From the NCBI GenBank assembly GCA_047030855.1, contig JBKYIJ010000008.1, forward strand, positions 1,984,001 through 2,048,000: a DNA stretch of 64,000 bases. The letters run 5' to 3'. This DNA is from QVMM01 sp047030855 (GTDB taxonomy: Bacteria > Bacteroidota > Bacteroidia > Bacteroidales > Dysgonomonadaceae). Position numbers and translations under genes: made by a program. A model generated the notes under the pieces. That model was not told the DNA's origin and searched no databases. It worked only from the letters and a program-made list of their open reading frames with translations. The number at the start of each line of letters is the position of its first letter. Position 1 is the stretch's first letter. Shown one piece after another: positions 9,531 through 20,100 of the stretch.

Positions 9531-10259
9531 CGAGGATATCTGCGTCATATAATTATCCCAGTTTTCGTATAAATCTTTCATTGCAGGCAGTACGATGTTT
9601 GCTCCTGCATCCCATAGAACAGAACTGTCCAAAGGTCCTGTGTTGACTGCTATTGTAAATATATGCGCGGCAATGCCGGATTCGACTCCCATAGGTGCGT
9701 TTTCTATGACAATCGCTTCATTAGGCATCAAATTTCCTGCTTTTTTTAGTCCCATCAGATAAGGTTCGGGATTAGGTTTGCCGTTTTTTACGTCGTTTGC
9801 TGTAACCATCATATCTTTTCGGAAAGTGTCGGGAAAATCGTTTTCGATGTTTTCGATGAGGCTGCTTTGCCCGGATCCTGTTACCAATACAGGCTGTAAA
9901 CCATATTGTTTTACTTTGTTCAGGACGTCTTGTATGTAGGGTATGGTTTCTTTCTTATTGTATTGAGAAAATAATTCGGTTTTTCGCCTGTATATCTTTT
10001 CTTTTTCTTCATTCGTCGCATCACGTCCGAAGTTTCGCTTGACGATAAGGTTTATAGTGCTTTTTCCTACCTGCCCTTCATGCAGATAAAATTCTTCAGG
10101 CGTCGACGGAATATTAAATTCGTTCATTGTCTGATGCCATGCTTTTGCATGATATTTCATCGAGTCGTACAATACGCCGTCCATATCGAATAAGACAGCT
10201 TTGAGGTTAAATTTCTCGTAATTATTTTGTTTCAGATATTCTTCAAAAACGTTATCCAT
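9522..10259 (-). CDS. HAD-superfamily hydrolase, beta-phosphoglucomutase-like
   Basis: A 245-residue HAD subfamily I enzyme. Motif I is FDMDGVLYDSM (the nucleophile and acid/base Asp pair), motif II is VTGSGQSS, motif III lies in KNGKPNPEPYLMG and motif IV in VIENAPMGVESG. A helical cap lies between motifs I and II. It probably acts as a sugar-phosphate mutase or phosphatase; the substrate is not readable from sequence. A TATCTTTA -7-like element sits at 10274-10281, only about 15 bases upstream. It converges on aroC with a 9-base overlap. Confidence 0.85.
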   Translation of the reverse strand: MDNVFEEYLKQNNYEKFNLKAVLFDMDGVLYDSMKYHAKAWHQTMNEFNIPSTPEEFYLHEGQVGKSTINLIVKRNFGRDATNEEKEKIYRRKTELFSQYNKKETIPYIQDVLNKVKQYGLQPVLVTGSGQSSLIENIENDFPDTFRKDMMVTANDVKNGKPNPEPYLMGLKKAGNLMPNEAIVIENAPMGVESGIAAHIFTIAVNTGPLDSSVLWDAGANIVLPAMKDLYENWDNYMTQISSLS

Positions 10260-10292
10260 TCTGTTTTTTTGCGTAAAGATACAGAATAAAAA

Positions 10293-10322
10293 AGAACGGC
10301 TCTAATTCTCCAGAGCCGTTCT
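10293..10322 (-). terminator. Rho-independent terminator of the T9SS cargo gene
   Basis: A perfect 11-bp stem AGAACGGCTCT / AGAGCCGTTCT with an 8-base loop, followed on the minus strand by a TTTTTTATT tail. It lies 28 bases past the stop at 10351. Confidence 0.85.
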
Positions 10323-10350
10323 CGATTGGTAAGACTAATTTATCCGATAC

Positions 10351-13242
10351 CTATTTTTTTATCATTTTTTGGATATATGTATCCCCGTCTGCTGTTTTTA
10401 CGCTTACAATATATATTCCGGGCGATAGTGAGGATACATCTATTTGGTTGGAATCTGCCGATTTATCCAGTACGGTTTTACCTGAAATATCCGTTATCTT
10501 CACATCTGTATTTCCGCTTGCGCCTTCCACATATATATAATCGATAAACGGATTAGGATATATTCTTATTTTTTCCGCTTTCTCTTCGGATATTCCTGTT
10601 CCTGAAATTGGGTTGACAATCATTCTTAAATAAGGAATGCGATCCCAGTTGCTGTATTCCCCCATAATGGCATTTGGATCTACGGCACTTGTTCCGTCAG
10701 TAGCCCATGCGTATTTGATGCCTGTGGTAATTATATTTTTGAATAAAGTGAAGGCACCTTCTACGGAAGATCCTTTCTGGATGGATACGATAAGGTTTTT
10801 TCCTTTGTATTCGAATGGAGTATTCAGTTTTATCACCCATTCCGTCATTCCGATATCAATTTTACTTGTTCCTTCATAGACTACCGCCATTCCTGAAACA
10901 GGTCTGTTTCCTGCCGATAAGTCCGCATCGTTTGTTTCTGACATCCACACCTTTATGTTCATCGGAACACTGCTGGCCGATGCATTCATGACGAAGCTTA
11001 TTTGTTTTATTTTACCCTCTGTCAGGTTAATTCTTGAAGCGGGTACCATCATTTGTGCATAAGAATACTTGCTGTAAGTCGATATGGGGAACATTCCTAT
11101 TAAGCCGTCTTCGGGCCCTTCTCCTACAATAACATATTGGCTGCCTTTTTCTTCTATGTCTAATGAAACGAGTTCACTGGTATTGTTTGTCTGGTCACCG
11201 TCTGCTTCATATACAACCTTAGCTTTAAGTTTCAGCGCACCTTTTTGTGTAGGAGTATAGGATATGTTTATAATACTACTTTCCAACTCGTCTAAAGCAA
11301 CGCCGTTTACGGAGGTAAGCATGTTATCGTTTTCGTCTAAAATCTGCACGGTATAGTCTGATGCCGAAACGGGAGTTCTCCCTATATTTTTTACTTCCAC
11401 CGAGAAATCGGCGCTTACATCAGCTATTAAAATATTGGGCGTGACAAATTTTGTCAAACTGAGATCTTTTTCCGTTACACTATAAGCGGTAACATCCGCC
11501 TCCCAACCTGAAGCAGCAAATGCTACGTCAGACTGGAAATGAAATGTAATGCTTTCTTTTGGCGTAAGATTCTTTAAAACATCCGGGATAATGGTGCTGT
11601 TATATTTCCCGATCAGCGGAGCGTTTCTGTCAGGTCCGTTGTAGACATACAGCGTATCGCCGTAATCGTCTATATTAAGGTTTGTAAATGAGATACGTAA
11701 TCGATTGTTCCACTCAGGGAACAAGGTCATAGTTATTCTTTCATCGTGCCTATAATTGCCTGATGGGCCTCCGGTGTCGTAGAACTTGCCGTTGGATACG
11801 TAAAAAGTTCCCTGATCCATTATTATCCAATTTTTTGGCTTGATTAGAACGGTAGGGGATATGACAGGAATACCGTCTCCCACATTGTTTTTTGCGTATA
11901 TTTTATAATAATATTTTCCGTGAGTTGAAATGTTATCCGTATAAGACAGCGTATTCGGATCGGTAATATTGATCGTATAATCAGAGTTGTTCGAAACAGC
12001 TGTCCTTATTATTGTGTAGCCCGTAATGCTTGACACTTCAAACTTTCCGTCGGTGGCACCTCGGTTCGGTACATTCCATGATAATACGGCTTTACTGTCT
12101 TCTTGCGCGACAACAAGGTTTCTTATAGTTCCCGGAATGTCATCCCCTACATATACGATAAGTTCGTCATCATCCATTCCTCCGAGTCCGTTTGCATTTT
12201 CACAAACTATATTATAGGAATGTTTGCCTGCCGAAACGGATGTATCGGTATAAGTTTGTTTTTGTCCGATTTTCGTGTTGTCTACATTTATGGTTTCGAT
12301 AATATTATCATCTCTGAATATGTATATTTTGGAAAGGTTAGTCAAAGTTTTGCCTTGTGCGTCTATTGTCGGGTTTGTCCATTCAAGCGTAACCCTGTTA
12401 GCACCTGCATAATCAGATTGCGCCGATTTTCCTGTTACCCTGTCGGGAGCGCCTTCGGGTGCATTTGTGAAAGGTATGAATAGACTTCCTACGGTGTCGT
12501 CATTTCCGATTTTACCTATGGCTGTCGCATTTCCGTTCGCAATGTTTATTGTGTATAGGTTTCCGTTCCCTGCATTATACCAATATATGACTCCTGTTTT
12601 ATGATCGAATCCCATAGTTTGCGTGAAAGCTGTTCCTACTCCTAAATCTCCGACAGTTTCGTATGCTCCTGTTTCTTTGTTTACTTTATGCAATTTGTAG
12701 TCCAAAGCAACAACGTAGAGCTGTCCTTCCAGCGAACATGCTATTGCCATTGCAGGGTCTGCTCTTCCGTCGGTATTGGCAGGGTTTGTAAAATCGGCGA
12801 TTTTAGTAACCTTACCCGTTTTGAGATCGATTTTGGCTAAAGCTTCATTGCTGTTAATAATGCCGAACATTGTTCCCGTCGTATGGTCATATGCCATATC
12901 AAACATATGTTGCCCGGCTTTGGCAATAATTTTTCTTTTACCTGTATTTAAGTCAATTTCGACCAAGTTGTCGACAGTAGATTGTGTCCCTTGCCTAATT
13001 TCAATGGCATACCATTTGTAGTTGCAATATTCTCCTGCATATATTCGACCCATAGTTGTCTGGTCATCAATCAACGTTGTGTTTTGAATGCTGTTTGCAT
13101 TAAAACGGATAGGTCCTGCCGTGAAATTGTTTCCCATACCGAATTGCCTATTACGATAGGCGTAGATTGTCGGATTATCCTGCGGTATCATCCATCCTAT
13201 GGAGGAAATAAGGAAAATTGTAAAAAGTAATAGATTTTTCAT
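10351..13242 (-). CDS. Large secreted multidomain protein with CUB-like domain and type IX secretion sorting domain
   Basis: A 963-residue protein with a signal peptide (residues 1-18). The N-terminal 250 residues look like a beta-propeller-type repeat region (for example YDHTTGTMFGI, KVNKETGAYETVGDLG). Two fibronectin-III-like domains follow (cores VTLEWTNPTIDAQ and AVLSWNVPNRGATDG). A CUB-like domain is next (DTGGPSGNYRHDE, FTNLNIDDYGDTLYVYNG), then a CARDB-like domain (LIADVSADFSVEVKNIGRTP). The last 75 residues form a type A T9SS sorting domain (KIRIYPNPFIDYIYVEG, DISGKTVL, LSPGIYIVSVKT, ending IQKMIKK). It is probably exported through the outer membrane and anchored or released at the cell surface. 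Its ligand is unknown. It is monocistronic with its own terminator. Confidence 0.85.
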   Translation of the reverse strand: MKNLLLFTIFLISSIGWMIPQDNPTIYAYRNRQFGMGNNFTAGPIRFNANSIQNTTLIDDQTTMGRIYAGEYCNYKWYAIEIRQGTQSTVDNLVEIDLNTGKRKIIAKAGQHMFDMAYDHTTGTMFGIINSNEALAKIDLKTGKVTKIADFTNPANTDGRADPAMAIACSLEGQLYVVALDYKLHKVNKETGAYETVGDLGVGTAFTQTMGFDHKTGVIYWYNAGNGNLYTINIANGNATAIGKIGNDDTVGSLFIPFTNAPEGAPDRVTGKSAQSDYAGANRVTLEWTNPTIDAQGKTLTNLSKIYIFRDDNIIETINVDNTKIGQKQTYTDTSVSAGKHSYNIVCENANGLGGMDDDELIVYVGDDIPGTIRNLVVAQEDSKAVLSWNVPNRGATDGKFEVSSITGYTIIRTAVSNNSDYTINITDPNTLSYTDNISTHGKYYYKIYAKNNVGDGIPVISPTVLIKPKNWIIMDQGTFYVSNGKFYDTGGPSGNYRHDERITMTLFPEWNNRLRISFTNLNIDDYGDTLYVYNGPDRNAPLIGKYNSTIIPDVLKNLTPKESITFHFQSDVAFAASGWEADVTAYSVTEKDLSLTKFVTPNILIADVSADFSVEVKNIGRTPVSASDYTVQILDENDNMLTSVNGVALDELESSIINISYTPTQKGALKLKAKVVYEADGDQTNNTSELVSLDIEEKGSQYVIVGEGPEDGLIGMFPISTYSKYSYAQMMVPASRINLTEGKIKQISFVMNASASSVPMNIKVWMSETNDADLSAGNRPVSGMAVVYEGTSKIDIGMTEWVIKLNTPFEYKGKNLIVSIQKGSSVEGAFTLFKNIITTGIKYAWATDGTSAVDPNAIMGEYSNWDRIPYLRMIVNPISGTGISEEKAEKIRIYPNPFIDYIYVEGASGNTDVKITDISGKTVLDKSADSNQIDVSSLSPGIYIVSVKTADGDTYIQKMIKK

Positions 13243-13561
13243 AATAAAACGTTTAGATTACACAAAAAGAGCTTTTCGCCCTAAAAATATATAAAAATGT
13301 TCTTCTTATGAAATATTTTTGTAAAAAAATGTAATTGTTTTGCTTTTATTCTTAACAAAAGGCTTTTTTAGTTTTACTTGTTGTTATGTGTTAATTTTTG
13401 AATATGCGGAATGGAGTCAAAAAGAGAGTTGTATGTATCGAGAGTATGATTTTCCTGCTGCCACGAAGTTACTATTTTCAAAAAACAGTTGTTTATGAAA
13501 TCAGATGTTCTTTTCCCGTTTTATTTAATTGATATAAGTTATATTTGTGAAAAAATACGCT
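13243..13561. other. Divergent intergenic region
   Basis: 319 AT-rich bases between two divergent genes. The only clear signal is the TATATTTG element at 13540-13547 facing right. I see no consensus -7 element for the leftward T9SS gene, no hairpin of note and no convincing small ORF. Confidence 0.6.
13540..13547 (+). promoter_or_regulatory. -7 promoter element of the nucleotidyltransferase gene
   Basis: TATATTTG matches TAnnTTTG. Its last base is the G of an in-frame GTG, so that GTG cannot be the start codon. Transcription would begin near 13553, only about 9 bases before the ATG at 13562, giving a nearly leaderless mRNA. Confidence 0.6.
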
Positions 13562-14470
13562 ATGAAACCTACTTTATTGATACTTGCAGCCGGCATGGGA
13601 AGCCGTTACGGAGGGCTAAAACAACTTGACGGACTGGGTCCTGACGGGGAAACTATTATGGATTATTCCATTTATGATGCTCTTCGTGCCGGTTTTGGAA
13701 AGGTAGTCTTTGTAATCAGGAAATCTTTTGAGAAAGATTTTCGGGAAAAGGTTATTTCGAAATATGAGAAACATATTCCTGTCTATACTGTATATCAGGA
13801 AACGGATAATCTGCCGTCAGGCTTTGTTTTGAAAGAAGACAGGATAAAGCCTTGGGGGACAAATCATGCCGTGATGATGGGTAAAGAGGTTATAAAAGAA
13901 CCTTTTGCAGTTATTAATGCAGATGATTTTTATGGCAGAGAAAGCTATCGGATCTTGGCTGATTTTTTGCAAACCATGCAAAATAAGAAAAACCATTACT
14001 GCATGGTAGGATACAGGTTGTGCAATACGTTGTCTGAAAGCGGTTCCGTATCGAGAGGTGTTTGCAGCGTTGACGGTAAGCATTATTTAAAAAGCATTAT
14101 TGAACGCACGTGTATTGAAAGAATAGATGGTGTGATAAAATATAAAGAACAGGAAGATTATTGGTATGATTTACCCGAAAATACACCTGTTTCGATGAAT
14201 ATGTGGGGGCTTACTCCTGATTATTTTGAGTATTCCGACGAGTATTTTAAAAAATTTCTGGACCTAAACCTGGATAATCCTAAAGCAGAATTTTTTATAC
14301 CTTTGATGATAGATCATTTGATTAATACCAAGACATCTGACGTGAAAGTATTGGACACTCCGTCCAAGTGGTTTGGTGTGACATATCCTGAAGATCGTCA
14401 ATCGGTTATGGCTAAAATTCAGGATTTGATTTCACAAGGAGAATATCCGCCTTCATTATGGAAGGATTGA
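13562..14470 (+). CDS. Nucleotidyltransferase family protein (sugar-phosphate NTP transferase fold)
   Basis: A 302-residue protein with the NTP-transferase signature LILAAGMGSRYGGLKQLD near residues 5-22 and the metal-binding INADDFYG segment. A C-terminal YPEDRQSV stretch is also seen. It probably transfers a nucleotidyl group to a sugar phosphate, but the NTP and sugar cannot be named. Family relatives are often near LPS or amino-sugar kinase genes; no such neighbour is present here. The ATG at 13562 is preferred over the GTG at 13547, which is part of the -7 element. Confidence 0.82.
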   Translation: MKPTLLILAAGMGSRYGGLKQLDGLGPDGETIMDYSIYDALRAGFGKVVFVIRKSFEKDFREKVISKYEKHIPVYTVYQETDNLPSGFVLKEDRIKPWGTNHAVMMGKEVIKEPFAVINADDFYGRESYRILADFLQTMQNKKNHYCMVGYRLCNTLSESGSVSRGVCSVDGKHYLKSIIERTCIERIDGVIKYKEQEDYWYDLPENTPVSMNMWGLTPDYFEYSDEYFKKFLDLNLDNPKAEFFIPLMIDHLINTKTSDVKVLDTPSKWFGVTYPEDRQSVMAKIQDLISQGEYPPSLWKD

Positions 14471-14501
14471 TTTTTGAAAATCTGAATTTAATATAAAACC
14501 T

Positions 14502-14537
14502 TTAGAGGCAGGAATCGGACTGGATTTCTGCCTCTAA
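14502..14537 (+). terminator. Terminator of the nucleotidyltransferase gene
   Basis: TTAGAGGCAG (14502-14511) pairs with CTGCCTCTAA (14528-14537). The stem extends inward by five more pairs (one G-T) to a 6-base loop. The tail is AT-rich rather than a pure T-run. Confidence 0.65.
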
Positions 14538-14629
14538 TTAATTAAAATGAAAGATTTATGTTAAACATAAAGATCATTATTGACATTAATAGTGTCAAAT
14601 ATTGCAGTGTTAAAAATTTAAAAGAGAAA

Positions 14630-14637
14630 TATCTTTG
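14630..14637 (+). promoter_or_regulatory. -7 promoter element of the FAS1/SusCD operon
   Basis: TATCTTTG matches TAnnTTTG. The nearest TTG upstream (14602) is about 25 bases away, which is long. If used, the transcript starts near 14643 and has a leader of about 215 bases containing the nested inverted repeat. Confidence 0.45.
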
Positions 14638-14640
14638 GGC

Positions 14641-14695
14641 TATTGATTGTTAAATAATAAAAATTGAACAATAATTTAACATGCCTTAATCAATA
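14641..14695 (+). repeat. Nested inverted repeat in the FAS1/SusCD leader
   Basis: Inner arms TGTTAAAT (14648-14655) and ATTTAACA (14674-14681), outer arms TATTGATT (14641-14648) and AATCAATA (14688-14695), all exact complements. The left side is continuous; the right side has 6 bases between the two arms. It could be an operator or an imperfect hairpin at the 5' end of the mRNA. Confidence 0.55.
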
Positions 14696-14859
14696 TCGAA
14701 TTTAAGTTTATTAATATTTATGTCTTTTATACCATGAAAAAAAAGAAACAGGTAACCCCCCTGCCAAAATTCTATGCAGTCAAATTTTAGCTGCTTATGA
14801 CAAAGCACAAATGTAAAAACGACAATCAATTCTATAATAACTTTAATATAAATGTATTC

Positions 14860-17106
14860 ATGAGAAACAAACTTAATCCTAGGAAATTATGGTTGTGTCT
14901 TATTTTGGGCTTGATAAGCATTACGTCTTGTCAGGACAAATTAGACGACTATTATGAAGTGCCGGGTTGGCTGAAAGGAAATGCCAGAGAAGTTTTAGCT
15001 TCGAAAGGCAATTTCAATACTTTTTTAAAAGCCATTGATAAAGCCGGTTTTGCTGATATGATAAGCGGGCGTGGAATCGTTACGGTAGTAGCTCCCACAG
15101 ATGAAGCATTTTCAAAATGGCTTTCACAGAACAATTATGGTTCAATCGATGATGTTCCGTCAGATGAACTGAAAAAAATGATTTTGTATCATTTAGTTTA
15201 TTATTCATTTAATAAACAGCAGTTTGCAAACTACCAGCCTTATGGTAACAGTTCGACTGATACGGTTAGTATTGGCGGTATGTATTATAAATTCCGGACT
15301 AAAAGCCGGGATGAAATATCATCTCTTAATGATCACACAACTCCCCCGAATGAACCTGTTGTAGAACGTAAAATTTATCATAAAGATAGATTTCTGCCTG
15401 TATTGTCCTCTTTCATTTTCAATACTAAAGGTATAGATGCGGCATCTAATTATGAGTATTTCTATCCGCAAAGCAAATGGACGGGAGAAAACGGAGGCTT
15501 TAATATTTCCAATGCATCCGTTTCGGAATATGCCATTATTGCAGACAACGGATATATTTATGCGGTAGATGAGGTTATAGATCCGCTGGAAACCGTATAT
15601 ACTGAATTGTCAAAGATGGAAAACTATTCTGTTTTTCTGAAGATGTACGACCGCTTTGCCGATTTTTACCTTGATGCTGCGGCTACTGCCGATTATGGGA
15701 ACGGAGAAGATTTATATGTATATAAGCATATAGACTTGCCTTCAATAGCTTTGGAGTGGACATATAATGGAGAGAATACGGCAATTCCCGACTATGCGAA
15801 TATGCCGGTATTGTCTTACAAATCGTTCAATGTATTTGCTCCTTCAAATACTTCATTGCAAAAATTCTTTAATTCATTTTGGAAGTCTCATTATAGTTCT
15901 ATGGATGAAGTCCCGTTCCTGGCGGTTAAGTATTTGCTGGATAACCATGTCTATGAAGGTAGTATCGTTTTCCCCGAAGAAATAACAAAAGGTTTGATTA
16001 CCACAAAATACAATACTGCAATCAGTTTCGATCCTCAAAAAACGGATCTGCGTAAAATATGTGAAAACGGAACGCTTTACGGGCTTCAGGATTTAATGGT
16101 TCCCCGAATGTTTCAGAGCGTTACGGCTCCGTTGTTTCAGGATTCATTATACATCCCAATGATGCAGATGATGCACGATGTAAATGTTATTCCGACGCTT
16201 ATGGCAGATAATAATGATTTTGCCCTGTTTATTCCCGTCAGGAAGTTGTTGATTGAGAATTCAACTGTAGGCGGTAATAAACTATTTTATGTGAATTCGA
16301 ACAGAAATAAATTCGGATATCAGCAAATACTGGTGGAAACTGATGCCGGTACCGGACCCATAAGCCTGAACAGAGAACGAGAATTGGTAAATAATCATAT
16401 CGGGACAACCCTGATGAGTACAATCGGAAAATATAAGATATACAAAACGATGAATTCGTACCAATATCTTCTTGTTTACGATAATAAGGAAATATATTCG
16501 TCGAATATATATAATAACTATAAGAGCAACCCGGGGCAGTTAAAAAAATTGTATGATGCTTATAATGGCGTTACATACGAGGTTCGCGGCACAAGTGATA
16601 ATGATAATGATACAAAGGCATTATTCCCTGATGAGAATAACTTTACAACATATATTCAAAGTTCATATATCGAAGATGACTTTAAAGGATTTGCTTCTTT
16701 AGCTAGCCTTGTCGGATTTTTTACTCAGAAACCTCCTTTCAACTTCTTGATAGATAAATATATAGCTTTCATACCTGCCTATGATGTAGTAGAAGCAGGT
16801 AAAGTCAGCGGAGCAATACCTTCTGATAGAAATCTTTTGACGGAGTACCTGAAATATTATTTCGTGAATGTTTCTACAAGTACATTAACTGATTATCCTT
16901 TCGCAGGAACAGGTATAAATCAAAGCGCATTTACATTCCATACGAAAAACGGTATTGATTATAGCAAGCTGACTATTATGGATGCAGGCGATAGACTACA
17001 GGTAAAGGACGCTAAGGGAAATGTCGTTAATGTAAAAGGTATATTCCCCAATATCTATAAGGATGGCGCGGTCTATATAATTGATGGCTTGTTAGATTTT
17101 GAATAA
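14860..17106 (+). CDS. FAS1 (fasciclin) domain lipoprotein, four domains (FAS1-1)
   Basis: A 748-residue predicted surface lipoprotein. The signal peptide ends in SITSC (Cys24), followed by acidic residues (QDKLDD) like Bacteroidota surface-export signals. Four fasciclin-like repeats are marked by their first conserved motifs: TVVAPTDEAF, NVFAPSNTSL, ALFIPVRKLL and IAFIPAYDVV. The first two also show the downstream YHLVYYSF/DNHVYEG strand, and the last ends VYIIDGLLDFE. FAS1 domains generally mediate adhesion or ligand binding. It heads a seven-gene run and is followed almost at once by a SusC gene. The ATG at 14860 was chosen because it directly precedes the lipoprotein signal. Confidence 0.85.
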   Translation: MRNKLNPRKLWLCLILGLISITSCQDKLDDYYEVPGWLKGNAREVLASKGNFNTFLKAIDKAGFADMISGRGIVTVVAPTDEAFSKWLSQNNYGSIDDVPSDELKKMILYHLVYYSFNKQQFANYQPYGNSSTDTVSIGGMYYKFRTKSRDEISSLNDHTTPPNEPVVERKIYHKDRFLPVLSSFIFNTKGIDAASNYEYFYPQSKWTGENGGFNISNASVSEYAIIADNGYIYAVDEVIDPLETVYTELSKMENYSVFLKMYDRFADFYLDAAATADYGNGEDLYVYKHIDLPSIALEWTYNGENTAIPDYANMPVLSYKSFNVFAPSNTSLQKFFNSFWKSHYSSMDEVPFLAVKYLLDNHVYEGSIVFPEEITKGLITTKYNTAISFDPQKTDLRKICENGTLYGLQDLMVPRMFQSVTAPLFQDSLYIPMMQMMHDVNVIPTLMADNNDFALFIPVRKLLIENSTVGGNKLFYVNSNRNKFGYQQILVETDAGTGPISLNRERELVNNHIGTTLMSTIGKYKIYKTMNSYQYLLVYDNKEIYSSNIYNNYKSNPGQLKKLYDAYNGVTYEVRGTSDNDNDTKALFPDENNFTTYIQSSYIEDDFKGFASLASLVGFFTQKPPFNFLIDKYIAFIPAYDVVEAGKVSGAIPSDRNLLTEYLKYYFVNVSTSTLTDYPFAGTGINQSAFTFHTKNGIDYSKLTIMDAGDRLQVKDAKGNVVNVKGIFPNIYKDGAVYIIDGLLDFE

Positions 17107-17124
17107 TTGCAAAAGGATATAAAT

Positions 17125-20100
17125 ATGAAAATTTTCAGATCAATAATTATACTACTAATATGCTTTGTTGCTTCTACGGCAATGAATGCACAAAATATAT
17201 TGACCGGTGTTATAAAAGATAAGACCGGTGAGACTGTGATCGGGGCTACCGTGCAGATAGAAAATAAAGATCACAGGTCCTTGCTGGGAACCCTTTCTGG
17301 ATTAGACGGGGACTTCCGCCTTCAGGTTCCGAACGAAAATAATTTGACTGTGGTTTTCTCTATGATCGGTTACAAAACCCAAAGAGTAAAATATACAGGA
17401 CAAAAGACAATTAATATCGTTTTTGAAGAAGATTCTTATACGCTCGATAATATTGAGGTTGTAGCTAAAAGAGTAGAACGGAACAGTGTGGGACTTACTC
17501 AGCGTGAAGTGGTTTCTTCGACACAAAAAGTTGAAATGAGCATGTTGGAAACAGCTCCCGTTTCCTCTATCGAGGATGCTTTGCAAGGACGTATGGCAAA
17601 CGTGGACATCATTACCAGCGCCGAACCCGGTTCGTCAAGTTCCATTCGTATCAGGGGAACATCTTCGCTGAACGCGTCTAACGATCCTTTGATTGTTGTT
17701 GACGGAGTTCCGTATGCTACAAGTATCGGAGACGATTTTGAATTTGCTACTGCGAATACCGAAGATTTCGGAGCGTTATTGAACATACCGCCCAATGATA
17801 TTGAATCTATCGAGGTACTTAAAGATGCTGCAGCAACAGCCATCTGGGGATCTAAAGGAGCCAGCGGGGTATTGTTGATCAATACCAAGAAAGGACGCAG
17901 CGGAAAGACTTCATATTCTTTGGATTTGAAATATGAGTACGGTAAAGAACGTAACAGCATTCCGATGTTGAAGTCGTCGCAATACGTGGCTATGATTCAG
18001 GATGCAATCTGGAATTCGGTAGGCGATTACGGAACGACAAGCGGAAAAAGTCTCGAGTTGTTTAAACTGCTTTACGACACTAAAGAAATCGGATTCGATC
18101 CTACATGGATTTATTTTAAAGAGTACAATCAGGAAACAGATTGGGTAGACGAAATAAAACAATCCAAATATGCCTTTGAAACAAACTTTTCTATGTCAGG
18201 AGGTGGCGAAAAGGCTATATATCGTTTATCGTTAGGCTATCGTAACGAAGAAGGAACTACTGTCGGAACAGGTTTTGAACGTATCAGTGCTTCTTTTAAC
18301 CTCACTTACAAATTCTCAACCAAACTGGATGTTACGACCGATTTCTCTTTTGTCAATTCAGATAAAGACGATAACTGGATCAATCCGCGCGGACATGCAC
18401 AGAATAAGATGCCGAACATGAGCCCGTATTACATAGATAAAAACGGACATCGTACAAAAGAATATTTCACGATTCCTAATTTTCAGGGAAATCCATCCGT
18501 TTCTGATGGTAAGATTGGTGGATCCTACAACCCTGTGGCTATGGTTCATGAATCGAAAAACAACACTGTGGCAACAGACAGCCGTTTCAACTTCATGTTG
18601 CATTATAAAATTATTCAAGGTCTTGACTACCGCGCAACCGTCGGCTTAAATCTGAGAAAGAATAAAAATAAAAAGTTCTTGCCTCAAAGCGTTACGGGCT
18701 TGCCTTGGACGGATAAGTGGTTCAACAGAAGTTCGGATCTGATAACTAATAATACGTACCTGTACACGGAAAATAAATTGATTTACGTAGGTTATATAGG
18801 TGAAGATCATAAAATTACAGGGACGTTGGCTATGCAGACGAATGATACTAAGTCGTCCAGCTATCAGAGCGAAGTGAGCGGAAACGCATCGTCCTCAACG
18901 TCAGACCCGACTGCAGGCGGTAGTATTGCCGAAATGAAATCGGGCGAATCTCAGGCTCGAGATCTGGGTTTTATCGGAAACGTACACTATGCATATAAAG
19001 ATCGTTATATGGTTAACGGAGGTTACCGTTACGAAGCCAGTTCCGCTATGGGAGCTGATAACAGATGGGGAGGTTTCCCTACTGTAGGGCTTGCGTGGGT
19101 TCCGAGTGAAGAAGCATTTCTTAAATCACAAAACTGGATGTCTTTTTTGAAGATAAGGGCAAGTTGGGGAAAAAGCGGTAAAGCTCCTTCGGGATCTTAC
19201 AATTATATCGGAACTTTTACGGCTATTACTCCCGGGTATATCGACCTGCCTGCCGTACAACCCAATCAAATGCAGTTGGATAAGCTTAAATGGGAAACCG
19301 TAACGCTGAAAAACATAGGGCTTGATCTAAGCTTGTTTAACGATAAGGTTATGGTTACAGCCGATATATATAAGAATGAAACCGAAGATTTGTTGCAAAA
19401 AGATTATGTAATTCCGTCTACTACGGGATTTGGAAAAATAAAATGGTTCAATTCCGGAAAAATGACCAATGAAGGCTGGGAGTTTCGTTTTGATGTGGAA
19501 GCTTTCAAAAATAAAGAATGGCGTGTAGGCGTGAATTTCAATATAGCCCAGAACAAGAACAAAGTAAACGAAATGCCGAGCAACGTAATGGACTACGTTT
19601 ATGAGCCTAAGAACGGTTATTATGCTTATAACGTGAGGATCGGCGATCCTTTAGGTTCATTCTACGGATACAAATACAAAGGCGTTTATCAGAATGAATC
19701 GGAAACGTATGCGCGTGATAACAGTGGAAATTTGATTTTGGACATTAACGGCAATCCTGTTTATGTTACAAATATAGATGAACGCGTGTATCCCGGGGAT
19801 GCTAAATATGAAGATATAAACGGAGACGGTATTATCAATCAATATGATATAGTTTATTTAGGAAACTCTATGCCAAGAATTACCGGTGGAGGTGGTTTCG
19901 ATATATCTTACAAAGATTTTATGCTGAGTGCGTTTTTTCACGGGCGATATGGACAAAAGGTTATCAACCAGACACGTATCAGTACCGAAAACATGTACGG
20001 GACTTCAAACCAGAGTGAAGCTGTGTTGAAACGCTGGAGATATGAAGGCGACAATACGGATATACCGAGAGCTTTGTATGGCAAGGGATATAACTATCTG

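Larger units (their letters stand above)
14471..14859. other. Long regulatory interval upstream of the FAS1/SusCD operon
   Basis: 389 bases hold the terminator of the previous gene (14502-14537), a short inverted repeat TTGACA-N7-TGTCAA (14580-14598), a TATCTTTG -7 element (14630-14637) and a nested inverted repeat (14641-14695). An in-frame ATG at 14797 would add 21 non-signal-like residues before the lipoprotein signal peptide and is rejected. No gene is seen. Confidence 0.65.

Noticed and set aside
13547..13561. GTG start codon for the nucleotidyltransferase
   Set aside because: The GTG is the last base of the -7 element plus the next two bases, so it is not on the transcript.
14797..14859. 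Upstream ATG of FAS1-1
   Set aside because: It adds 21 polar residues before a complete lipoprotein signal peptide.
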